This document shows positions 43,042 to 51,177 of a DNA stretch of 64,000 nt, in pieces. Where the stretch lies: positions 186,001 to 250,000 of the forward strand of contig NZ_SJSN01000003.1 in the NCBI RefSeq assembly GCF_004331675.1, given 5' to 3'. The notes under the pieces were generated by a model that was not told the origin of the DNA, did not search any database, and saw nothing but the letters and a program-made list of their open reading frames with translations. A program made the translations under genes and the position numbers. Positions within the stretch are counted from its first letter, which is position 1, and the number at the start of each line of letters is the position of its first letter. The stretch is from Pedobacter frigidisoli. Its GTDB lineage: Bacteria > Bacteroidota > Bacteroidia > Sphingobacteriales > Sphingobacteriaceae.

Positions 43042-44202
43042 TTATACTTTAATGATGATATTCTTTTTGAACATGAAATAAAGTAGGACATAAAATCCAA
43101 GCACATAGCTAATCGCCCAAACCAGCGATGCATTTATGGGAGAAAAGAATGGCGTATAACAGGTTTGGTAGAATTTCTCTAACAGTGCCGTTTTCGTTCC
43201 ATCGGCATTTGTAATTTTTATTAAGTTTAAAACCCTGGGCATTAAGCCTGCCAAAAAAAAAACGGTAATGGCATTTACGCCATAAACTACAAATGGGGTG
43301 GTAATTCGTTTATAGCCTTGAATGTCGATTAACCAATAGCAAAGCGCTAAACCAATTGACGCTAAACCTCCAGCATATAGAACGTAGGAGCTTGTCCAAA
43401 GTGCCTTGTTAATTGGGAATTGAAGATCCCAAAGCAGGCCAAAAATAACAGCACCAATGCCAGCGGTGAACAGCCAAGCCACTTTTGATGGATTATCGAT
43501 GTCTTTTCTTCTCATCCAAACACCAACTAAGATACCAAATAAACAAGTCGCAACTGCTGGCAAGGTGCTCAGTACACCTTCAGGATCCCAGGTTTTAGAT
43601 GATGCCCAAGTATGTGCTTCGGTTAAAATCCCGCGATCTATCCATGCGGCTAAATTGGTTTCTTTTTCGAGGTTTGCATAACCCACTCCAGGCACGGGAA
43701 CGAAAGTCATCAATGCCCAATAAATAGCAAGAATTGCGATAAATGTTTTAAAAATAGCCTTGTTAGAAAGCTTTAAAAAAACGATACTGCTAATGATGAA
43801 AACAATCCCAATACGTTGAAGAACCCCTAATAGCCGAACAGTTTGAAAAGCCTCCAATAAACTTTTTCCATCGATGATTACGGCCATAAGTTTTCCGAAA
43901 ATGGCCAGAAAAAACCCTAAGAAGTAAAGTATAATCCCTCGTTTAATTGCTTTGAAAATTGTTTTTTGATGTGTTGAGGGATCAGCTTTGCTACTGCTCA
44001 TGGCAAATGCGATTGAAACGCCCACTATCCATAGAAAAAATGGAAAAATTAAATCGGTGGGCGTACAACCATTCCATTCTGCATGCTCTAGTGGAGCATA
44101 AATATGTCCCCAACTACCCGGATTGTTCACTAAAATCATTGCGGCTACGGTTAAGCCCCTAAAAAAATCTAGAGAAAGCAGGCGTTGTTTGGGTTCGATC
44201 AT
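43042..44202 (-). CDS. membrane acyltransferase-like protein (DUF5009/HGSNAT type)
   Basis: 386 aa with about ten membrane helices. It opens with RLLSLDFFRGLTVAAMILVN and contains WNGCTPTDLIFPFFLWIVGV, typical of the DUF1624/DUF5009 group related to heparan-alpha-glucosaminide N-acetyltransferase; a conserved polar loop near residue 44 (EHAEWNGCT) probably holds the active-site residue. These proteins are thought to carry acyl groups across the inner membrane to sugars. In this locus it may acetylate or handle an imported uronosyl sugar; that is inference. It precedes lacI (74 bp to its start). Confidence 0.85.
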   Translation of the reverse strand: MIEPKQRLLSLDFFRGLTVAAMILVNNPGSWGHIYAPLEHAEWNGCTPTDLIFPFFLWIVGVSIAFAMSSSKADPSTHQKTIFKAIKRGIILYFLGFFLAIFGKLMAVIIDGKSLLEAFQTVRLLGVLQRIGIVFIISSIVFLKLSNKAIFKTFIAILAIYWALMTFVPVPGVGYANLEKETNLAAWIDRGILTEAHTWASSKTWDPEGVLSTLPAVATCLFGILVGVWMRRKDIDNPSKVAWLFTAGIGAVIFGLLWDLQFPINKALWTSSYVLYAGGLASIGLALCYWLIDIQGYKRITTPFVVYGVNAITVFFLAGLMPRVLNLIKITNADGTKTALLEKFYQTCYTPFFSPINASLVWAISYVLGFYVLLYFMFKKNIIIKV

Positions 44203-44480
44203 GATTTAGGATTGGTTGAGAAAACTAATTTAAAGCTTTGTTTTTGTAATGAGAAATAAATCGTTGTATCGACTTACGAAGTTAGTTGGGGAGAAGAGAT
44301 TGGGAAATTTTGTAAGTCTTTAAAGAAGCCTCACCCATTGAAAGGCAGAAGTATGGCAAATGCTGTAACCTCCCTCTCCCGAAGAAAGGGTTTTTATAGG
44401 CAGCAATTTAGGTCCAATATTCAGATATAACTGATCTTGCCACTCGCAAACTCCTTTCTAAAAGAGATGCCTTTAGCAGA

Positions 44481-44638
44481 TACTTCGTCACGTTGGACTC
44501 GCTAGAAAACCCGAACTAATAGCAGCAGCCTGAGTAATTTAAACCCGATGGCAGCGGTAGCCCGAGCTTTTTCAGCTCGGCTTTAGCGAACAGTGGGACG
44601 AAATTACCTAAGCACTACTGATACCGTTTTCCAAAAAA
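44481..44638 (-). repeat. dispersed intergenic repeat, copy B
   Basis: Inverted relative of 29457-29620. It contains a perfect internal hairpin CCGAGCT-GAAAA-AGCTCGG. It fills part of the 44203-44704 gap, where no gene was seen. Confidence 0.65.
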
Positions 44639-44704
44639 TAGAAATAATTTAGAAACTTTAGAAGTCTTTCTACCCGTAAACCATTTAAGACTTCGAAAGT
44701 GAGA

Positions 44705-45802
44705 TTACTTTTTCATAGGCTCAATCAACGCAATTGTACCATCAGCATTATGCGTTAATTGCGTAACCTTAACATTTCTTAAATGCGTTTTACCCGAAAG
44801 CTGCGTATCGTGATAGAAAATATACCATTTTCCTTTTACTTCGATAATGGAATGATGCGTGGTCCAACCCTCCACAGGATTCATAAATGTGCCCTGATAT
44901 TTGAACGGACCGAAAGGATTATCACCAATTGCCGAGGCCAGGAAATGAGTATCGCCAGTTGAATAAGTAAAATAATATTTTCCATTGAATTTATGCATCC
45001 AAGCGCCCTCAAAAAAGCGTCTATCATGATCTTTTGTAAGTAGCGGTTTGCCGTTTTCATCCAAAATTACAACATCTTTAACTGCGCCATCAAACCTGAG
45101 CATATTCTTACTCAGCATGGCAACTTTAGCATTTAATGCGGGTTCGTTTTCCTTTTGAGAATCGGTTTTTGAGCGATTGGCCTCATATTTCCCATTATTC
45201 CAACGTTGTAACTGACCGCCCCAAATACCACCATAATACATGTAAGCTGTTCCATCTGTATCGGTAAAAACCGCTGGATCGATGCTGAAACTTCCCTCAA
45301 TTGGTTTTGGTTCTGCCTTAAACGGACCAACAGGATTTTTAGCAGTAGCCACGCCAATTCTGAAAACATCTTGCTTATCCTTTACTGGAAAATAGAGATA
45401 ATAGGTGCCATTTTTAAAAGCCACATCTGGTGCCCAAAGCTGGCGACCGGCCCAAGGAATATCCTTTACGCTTAATGCTACGCCATTATCTTTCACTTTT
45501 CCGTTGATGCTATCCATGCTTAGGATGTGGTAATCTTTCATATCGAAATGATCACCATTATCATTTTCTGGTGTTCCAGATTCAATATCATGCGATGGAT
45601 AGATGTAAATTTTGCCATCAAAAACATGAGCGGATGGATCTGCAGTGTAAATCTCACTGATTAATGGCTGCGACAAATACTTCGATTTCTTAGTTGTATC
45701 GGTAGTTTGAGTGCTGGTTGTTTTGGCATTTTGCTGACAAGCGCTGGATGCTGCGATTGCCATTACCAGTGCTAGGCCAGATAATTTTTTAAAATTTTTC
45801 AT
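44705..45802 (-). CDS. GH43 family hydrolase, lipoprotein
   Basis: 365 aa from the ATG at 45802, which gives a signal peptide with lipobox ASSAC (Cys22); a longer in-frame start would overlap the upstream gene and lacks a signal. Catalytic residues of GH43: base Asp55 (IYTADPSAHV), modulator Asp175 (SFSIDPAVF) and acid Glu265 (RRFFEGAWMHK). WAGRQLWAPDVAF and GWTTHHSIIEV are also typical. It is a single-domain enzyme, unlike the GH43 at 29665, and probably debranches arabinose or cleaves xylose from xylan. It is the last gene of the SDR-GH10-GH115-GH43 series, 29 bp after GH115. Confidence 0.92.
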   Translation of the reverse strand: MKNFKKLSGLALVMAIAASSACQQNAKTTSTQTTDTTKKSKYLSQPLISEIYTADPSAHVFDGKIYIYPSHDIESGTPENDNGDHFDMKDYHILSMDSINGKVKDNGVALSVKDIPWAGRQLWAPDVAFKNGTYYLYFPVKDKQDVFRIGVATAKNPVGPFKAEPKPIEGSFSIDPAVFTDTDGTAYMYYGGIWGGQLQRWNNGKYEANRSKTDSQKENEPALNAKVAMLSKNMLRFDGAVKDVVILDENGKPLLTKDHDRRFFEGAWMHKFNGKYYFTYSTGDTHFLASAIGDNPFGPFKYQGTFMNPVEGWTTHHSIIEVKGKWYIFYHDTQLSGKTHLRNVKVTQLTHNADGTIALIEPMKK

Positions 45803-45831
45803 CTTATTTTCAAGTTTATAAATGGTTAGGT

Positions 45832-48699
45832 CTATTTTATTTCCGATACAAAAGTTTCTGGTGGACCAAGAAAACTTGGTTTTAATCCGCCAAGATCGAG
45901 CACCAATTTTTGAAGCACAACACCAGTATTTATCATCCAATATTTGATAGTATGTTTTCCTGCTTTATCGAATTTTAATGGCGTTTTAAAAATCTTGATA
46001 TTATCTGCAACTGATTTTCGCCAAGCAGATTCCGTTTTATAATCGGTGCTAATATTTACAGTAATTGGCGGTGCATCATCAACAGAAATGGCAAACTTTA
46101 ATCCATCTGAATTTGTAAAATCGATGGTTGGCGAAATGAAACTATTTAACGTGAATGTGCCAGCCTCGCTCAAATAAATATCGTATTCCAAAAGTGGCGT
46201 ATTGGCATCTAGTTTCCGAATTGGCGAAGTAACCGGAACTGCAATTACTCCCCCTAAGGTTTTACCATAATTCGGCAAGGTTTTCCAAAATATTGGACGA
46301 TTATTTATTGCCCTGCTGTAATTCGGAGCATCCATGGAAATGTAGCCATTCTGTGGTAAAAAAACATTAATTTTTTCTGCTGAAAACCTGTTATTATCTA
46401 AGGTAATTGGCACACTCATTTTCGAACCATCGCTATCCGAAACCAATACAACTGCCTGCGATTTTCCTTTAGGTGCTTTTGCCCAATCGATGGTAAGCCA
46501 AATTCTTTTTTCATCGCGAACTTCTCCCTTTGACTGATCGATAATTACATAATTCGGCGCTTTAACTTGGTAGGTAAAAATGCCATTAGCTTTGTTAAAC
46601 AACTCAAAATAATGTGATTTGTTGCTGTAATAATCAAAAGTTGGCAATGCAAGGTTTACCTTTTTCTTTTTACTCCAGGAGGAATCACTTCCCTCAATCG
46701 CCAAGCCCATTTCAGCCTTACTCAAATTCCCAGTTGAAACCAAAACCATTGTATTGGGGATCGAATTTTTTTCTGGTTGTTGCCAATAAGTATAACCAAT
46801 ATGGGTTTGATCCATCATGTGATCCCACTTTCCGCCAGCCATTATTTTGTTATAATAATTGGTTATTTCTGCATCACGTTTGTACAGTTCTGCTACTTTA
46901 TCGCCCATGGCATTTGTGGCCAAACGACCTTGTTTGGCATAAAGCTTGTTTTTGCCAACATGATAATAAAGATCGTAAAGATTTGCGCTGGCCTCAACCG
47001 GGTGCATCACCAATTGATAGTATGCATCTTTTTGATCAGCCGGAATTTGATTGTAAATGAACTTTGCTTTCTGTTCAAGCTTTCGGTAATCGGCAACCAC
47101 ATTTTCGAACTCATTGTAATTGGTTAAACTGTAAATGCTATCCGTTAATAATTCTGGTTTAATTCGTCCATTATATTTGGAATATAAATCTAGTACATCA
47201 GCTATTTCCGTTGCATAGGTTTCACCAAATTGCTTTGCCGACCAATCAATGATATAGTGTTTCAGTTTTTCGGCGGGTATTGCATCGGGCGCCCAGGCGT
47301 AATCCAAAAAGAACGATATTGGAAATTCCATCGGTTTTAAATCGCCCACATTTACAATCCAAATTTGGTTGGCATTGTACTCATAAGCCAAATTCATTTG
47401 CTCCCAAATTTTTTGAATCGGGTTGGTGTTAATCCACTTGTAATTTCGAGGATCGCCCACATAATCGAAATGATAATAAATGCCGTAGCCACCTTTTCTT
47501 GGTGCCTCATTTAGTTTTGGGAGTTTTCTAATATTTCCCCAGTTATCATCGCAAAGCAGTAAAGTAACATCATCAGGCACACGCATGCCGTTATCGTAAT
47601 AAGCTTGCACTTCTTTGTAAAGCGCCCAAAGTTGTGGTGTTTCTGGCGCTGGCTTTTGGGTTACTTTTTCAATAATCTCCCGCTGATCTTTAACAATTTT
47701 CTCCAGCAAAGCGGTTGCTGTTCCTTCGGTCATGGGTTCATCGCCATCACCTCGCATGCCAACCGTAATAATTTGTTCCTTATCCGCCACGCGTTTTAAA
47801 CCGCTTTCCCAAAAGGCTCTTAATTGCTCGGGATTTTGATCGTAGTTCCACTTGCCACCTTTGTATCTTTTCCATTCATCGTGTGCCCGGGTAAGCGGTT
47901 CGTGGTGCGAGGTACCGATAACCACGCCATATTCATCAGCGAGAATTGGGTTCATTTTATCATCATCGTTAAAAGCACTTCCCCACATGGCAGGCCATAA
48001 ATAATTGCCCTTTAAACGCAGAATAAGCTCAAAAACTTTCTCGTAAAACTTACTGTTTAATCCACCGAATTCCTTTCTACTCCACCCTGATAAAGCCGGT
48101 GCCTCATCATTTAAAAAAATTCCCCTGTATTTTACCGCTGGTGATGAAATAACATGGCGACCCGCAATGGCGAATAAAACCTCACTTTTTTTAACGGGAA
48201 CATCGGCCCAATAATACCAAGGCGAAACCCCAATTTGGCTAGAAAGTTCGTAAACGCCGTAAATGGTTCCGCGTTTATCGCTACCTGCGATTACCAAAGC
48301 AGAATCTATTCCAGCTATTGGATTTTTAACCACTTCGATGAGGGTACTTTCCCAATTCCCTGCAATCCCTGCAACATTGATTTTATTGCTCCTGATCAAT
48401 TCATCTATGATCGTACTCTTGCCAATTGTGCCAATAATGATCGCCATGCCTGAAGTTTTATCGGCGGCAAAAGCTGGGTTTATTCCCGTTACTTTTTGTA
48501 AATCTACCTGAAGATTTTTAGCCGCTCTTATAACTCCTGGCCATTCGTTTCCGCTGGTTAAAATGGAAGAAACCTTGCCTTTACTAGCAATAGAAAAACT
48601 ACCCGGAACATAAGTTTTGGCCACAAATGGATTTGCACCCGCAGCGGAACAAACCGCTTTAAAGCATATCAATACGATAAGGAGGATGAGTTTCTTCAT
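45832..48699 (-). CDS. GH115 xylan alpha-1,2-glucuronidase
   Basis: 955 aa, signal peptide to AVCSAAG. It removes (4-O-methyl-)glucuronic acid from internal positions of xylan. Family text is plain: SALVIAGSDKRGTIYGVYEL, SPWYYWADVPVKK, YRGIFLNDEAPALSGW, LILRLKGNYLWPAMW, VIGTSHHEPLTRAHDEW, MRGDGDEPM, LLLCDDNWGNIRKLP, GYGIYYHFDYVGDPRNYKW. The C-terminal ~160 residues form the beta-sandwich that completes GH115 enzymes (PLLEYDIYLSEAGTFTLNSF). It lies 1 bp after the GH10 stop. Its product feeds the mannonate route of uxuA. Confidence 0.96.
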   Translation of the reverse strand: MKKLILLIVLICFKAVCSAAGANPFVAKTYVPGSFSIASKGKVSSILTSGNEWPGVIRAAKNLQVDLQKVTGINPAFAADKTSGMAIIIGTIGKSTIIDELIRSNKINVAGIAGNWESTLIEVVKNPIAGIDSALVIAGSDKRGTIYGVYELSSQIGVSPWYYWADVPVKKSEVLFAIAGRHVISSPAVKYRGIFLNDEAPALSGWSRKEFGGLNSKFYEKVFELILRLKGNYLWPAMWGSAFNDDDKMNPILADEYGVVIGTSHHEPLTRAHDEWKRYKGGKWNYDQNPEQLRAFWESGLKRVADKEQIITVGMRGDGDEPMTEGTATALLEKIVKDQREIIEKVTQKPAPETPQLWALYKEVQAYYDNGMRVPDDVTLLLCDDNWGNIRKLPKLNEAPRKGGYGIYYHFDYVGDPRNYKWINTNPIQKIWEQMNLAYEYNANQIWIVNVGDLKPMEFPISFFLDYAWAPDAIPAEKLKHYIIDWSAKQFGETYATEIADVLDLYSKYNGRIKPELLTDSIYSLTNYNEFENVVADYRKLEQKAKFIYNQIPADQKDAYYQLVMHPVEASANLYDLYYHVGKNKLYAKQGRLATNAMGDKVAELYKRDAEITNYYNKIMAGGKWDHMMDQTHIGYTYWQQPEKNSIPNTMVLVSTGNLSKAEMGLAIEGSDSSWSKKKKVNLALPTFDYYSNKSHYFELFNKANGIFTYQVKAPNYVIIDQSKGEVRDEKRIWLTIDWAKAPKGKSQAVVLVSDSDGSKMSVPITLDNNRFSAEKINVFLPQNGYISMDAPNYSRAINNRPIFWKTLPNYGKTLGGVIAVPVTSPIRKLDANTPLLEYDIYLSEAGTFTLNSFISPTIDFTNSDGLKFAISVDDAPPITVNISTDYKTESAWRKSVADNIKIFKTPLKFDKAGKHTIKYWMINTGVVLQKLVLDLGGLKPSFLGPPETFVSEIK

Positions 48700-48700
48700 G

Positions 48701-49828
48701 TCATTTGTTTTTAAAATTAATCACTTCCCAATAGGCTTTTTTGGGTTGAAGATGGGTATCAAAAAGTAACGGATAATTTTTTCTGCCCATTACCGGATAC
48801 TCGTCCAGCCAAGTATGTCGATCGGAGATATTCCAGAAAGTAACATTGGTAATTACGTTTTTATATTCACGAAATATTTTGAAAACCATAGCGTATTGAG
48901 CAGCTTGTTTTTGTGCTAATTCGGGCGTAAATTCATCGGCCTCACCAGGTTTTCTATTGCGGCTATTTTTCTCCCAAGGATAAATAGACATATCAACTTC
49001 GGTAAATTGAATCTTCAAGCCCATGGAAGAGTACCTTTCAATAGCGGCACGAAGTTCGGTTTCTGTAGGCTCTTGTAATGACCAATGCGCTTGCAAGCCA
49101 ACACCATCTATCGGCACTCCCTTATCCTTTAAATTTTTTAATAGCTTGTAAATTCTCTCCCGCTTTTCTGGTCGCTCGGTATTGTAATCGTTGTAATAAA
49201 GTTTGGCATCAGGATCTGCGGAATGTGCGTATTCAAAAGCTTTCATAATGAAATCTTGGCCACAGATTTGATACCATTTGGAATCTCTGAAATATTTCGA
49301 TGGATCATCATCAATGGTCTCATTTACCACATCCCAAGCATAAATTTTTCCTTTATAACGATTAACAACCGTGGTGATATGGTCTTTTAATCTTTGCAAT
49401 AAAACTTCTTTCGTTACTTGTTTTCCATCTTTTCCGATAAACATCCAATTTGGTGTTTGTTCGTGCCAACAAAGGTTATGTCCGCGGATTTTTATTCCAT
49501 TCCTTACCGCAAAATTCACAATTGAATCTGCATCTTTCCAATAGAATTGACCCTCTCGAGGTTGAATTGGCCCCATCTTCATCGCATTTTCTGCGGTGAT
49601 GCTATTAAATTGCTTTTTGATGAGTTGCGCCTCATCACCAGCTAAATTCCTTGGTGCAACAGCCACGCCGATTGGAAAATAAGATCGATAAAAATCTTTC
49701 AAGCCCCGATTATCCTTTGCATAATTGGCAATGGTTTGTTGTGATTTGCAAGAACCGAAAATTAGCAGCAATGGAATATAAACCCACGTAGATCCAATAA
49801 ATTTCGAAAATTTAGGTTTCTTACTCAT
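48701..49828 (-). CDS. GH10 endo-1,4-beta-xylanase
   Basis: 375 aa, lipoprotein signal with LLIFGSC (Cys27). A compact GH10 barrel: FNSITAENAMKMGPIQPREG, IRGHNLCWHEQTP, YAWDVVNETIDD (acid/base Glu170), YYNDYNTERPEKRERIYKLL, GVGLQAHWS and IQFTEVDMSIYPW (nucleophile Glu277). No extra binding module, in contrast to the GH10 at 33846; it probably cuts imported oligomers in the periplasm while the larger enzyme works on polymer outside. It precedes GH115 by 1 bp and follows the SDR gene by 58 bp. Confidence 0.96.
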   Translation of the reverse strand: MSKKPKFSKFIGSTWVYIPLLLIFGSCKSQQTIANYAKDNRGLKDFYRSYFPIGVAVAPRNLAGDEAQLIKKQFNSITAENAMKMGPIQPREGQFYWKDADSIVNFAVRNGIKIRGHNLCWHEQTPNWMFIGKDGKQVTKEVLLQRLKDHITTVVNRYKGKIYAWDVVNETIDDDPSKYFRDSKWYQICGQDFIMKAFEYAHSADPDAKLYYNDYNTERPEKRERIYKLLKNLKDKGVPIDGVGLQAHWSLQEPTETELRAAIERYSSMGLKIQFTEVDMSIYPWEKNSRNRKPGEADEFTPELAQKQAAQYAMVFKIFREYKNVITNVTFWNISDRHTWLDEYPVMGRKNYPLLFDTHLQPKKAYWEVINFKNK

Positions 49829-49886
49829 CCTATTTGGTTAATTTTTTATTGTTTATGGCGATAAAGATAAAAGCCAATTATCTTAT

Positions 49887-50627
49887 TTAAAATCCGATGG
49901 AATTTCCACCATCAACAGGCATTACAACACCCGTAACATATTTTGCACCTACAGAACAGAAAAAATAAACAGCTTCAGCTATATCTTCTGGCTCGCCCAT
50001 TTTCCCCATTGGCGTTCTCGAAAAAACCTTATTCTTTCTTTCAGGATCAGCATCTAAAGCCTTTGCAGACATGGCCGTTTTGATAAAACCTGGCGCTACA
50101 CAATTAATCCGAATTCCTAATGGAGAAAGCTCTGTGGCCATGGCTCTTGTCATGCCCTCAACACCCGTTTTAGCTGCAGAATAAGCAATCACTTTTGGAA
50201 TATCATATTGCGCAGCCATAGAACTGATGTTAATGATGCAGCCATTTCCTGCTGGAATCATTTTTTTCACTACCTCGCGGCTAATGGCAAAAACCGACGA
50301 TAAATTGGTTTGAATTACACTTGCGAAATCGTCATCAGTAACCTCTATAAAATGCTTTTTCATGTTGATGCCTGCATTATTTACCAAAATATCAATTTTA
50401 GCGTATTCGGTATTTATCTCATCAATTAAAGCTGGAATTTCTTTTAGGTTTTGAAGATCGAATGCTTTATAACTGCATAGCTGACCAAATTCCGCAGCCG
50501 CAGTTTTTAGATTTTCTTCATTTCTGCCAATCATGATTACATGAATGCCCTCACTGACCAATTTTTTCGTTATGGCTAGTCCTAATCCGGCACCACCGCC
50601 AGTTACAATGGCTATTTGCTTACTCAT
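49887..50627 (-). CDS. SDR oxidoreductase, probably D-mannonate/fructuronate oxidoreductase
   Basis: 246 aa, a classical short-chain dehydrogenase: cofactor motif TGGGAGLGLAITKKL, NNAGINMKKHF, catalytic Ser in NISSMAAQ and Tyr/Lys in YSAAKTG, end part VMPVDGGNSIGF. Closest types are gluconate 5-dehydrogenase/KduD-like enzymes. As first gene of the xylan hydrolase operon with a LacI-type site in its promoter, and with uxuA nearby but no long-chain UxuB, the likely reaction is fructuronate to mannonate. SDR-type mannonate oxidoreductases are known, but the exact substrate here is inference. Confidence 0.88.
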   Translation of the reverse strand: MSKQIAIVTGGGAGLGLAITKKLVSEGIHVIMIGRNEENLKTAAAEFGQLCSYKAFDLQNLKEIPALIDEINTEYAKIDILVNNAGINMKKHFIEVTDDDFASVIQTNLSSVFAISREVVKKMIPAGNGCIINISSMAAQYDIPKVIAYSAAKTGVEGMTRAMATELSPLGIRINCVAPGFIKTAMSAKALDADPERKNKVFSRTPMGKMGEPEDIAEAVYFFCSVGAKYVTGVVMPVDGGNSIGF

Positions 50628-50702
50628 ATTTGCCTTAATAAAATTGAAAATCTATTTGGTAAAATTTACAATGGCACTAAAGTAATATTAATTAAACAAA
50701 AA

Positions 50703-50716
50703 TGCAATCGGTTGCA
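50703..50716. promoter_or_regulatory. LacI-type operator TGCAATCGGTTGCA (SDR operon)
   Basis: Perfect palindrome match. On the minus strand TACTTTAG follows after 18 bp, and the SDR ATG is 75 bp away. It would control SDR, GH10, GH115 and GH43. The rest of the 50717-51073 gap shows no gene. Confidence 0.72.
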
Positions 50717-51073
50717 CAAAGTAATTGTTTTTTTTAAGAAGAGAGATCTGTATCCCTATTATTTATTCTTAATCAACATGAAACACAGCAGTATTGATTG
50801 TGTCTTAACTTGATGACTAGAAATGATAGATTTAAGAATAGATGAATATTTAAGCCAGGCTATTCTTTTATACCTTTTTAAGATAAGTTGGAAATGAGAT
50901 TGCCACTTCGTAGGAAATGACGCAAAAAAGATTTATCTCTCTACCAAGAGTGTAAAAATCCATAAGCATCTAGATAAGGTTGATTTAGATTACACCTGAT
51001 TTTGAAATATGTCGGTTTTCTGTGCCACAAGCCATTGTTTATAAACCTGACATGCGTGGAAATCTTCTTATCA

Positions 51074-51122
51074 AAAGTTACTAACTCTAATTGGCTACTG
51101 GTTTAAGAGAGTTAGTAACTTT
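51074..51122. terminator. 15-bp perfect inverted repeat after the GHL10 gene
   Basis: AAAGTTACTAACTCT and its exact complement, 19 nt apart. On the minus strand it lies 56 bp after the stop at 51178 and is followed by TTTTGAT, so a terminator role is likely. The stem is AT-rich and unusually long. Confidence 0.5.
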
Positions 51123-51177
51123 AAAAATAGCATTATAATCGAGCATCATTTCATAAACCCAAAATTTAAACAGTTCA

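Noticed and set aside
46614..47127. Open frames of 148 and 116 codons on the plus strand
   Set aside because: They lie antisense inside the GH115 gene, whose own frame shows clear family motifs; codon text is Cys/His/Phe-rich and not protein-like.
50877..51000. Possible third copy of the dispersed repeat (text around CACTTCGTAGGAAATGACGC)
   Set aside because: Likeness is limited to a few short words; not enough to claim homology by eye.
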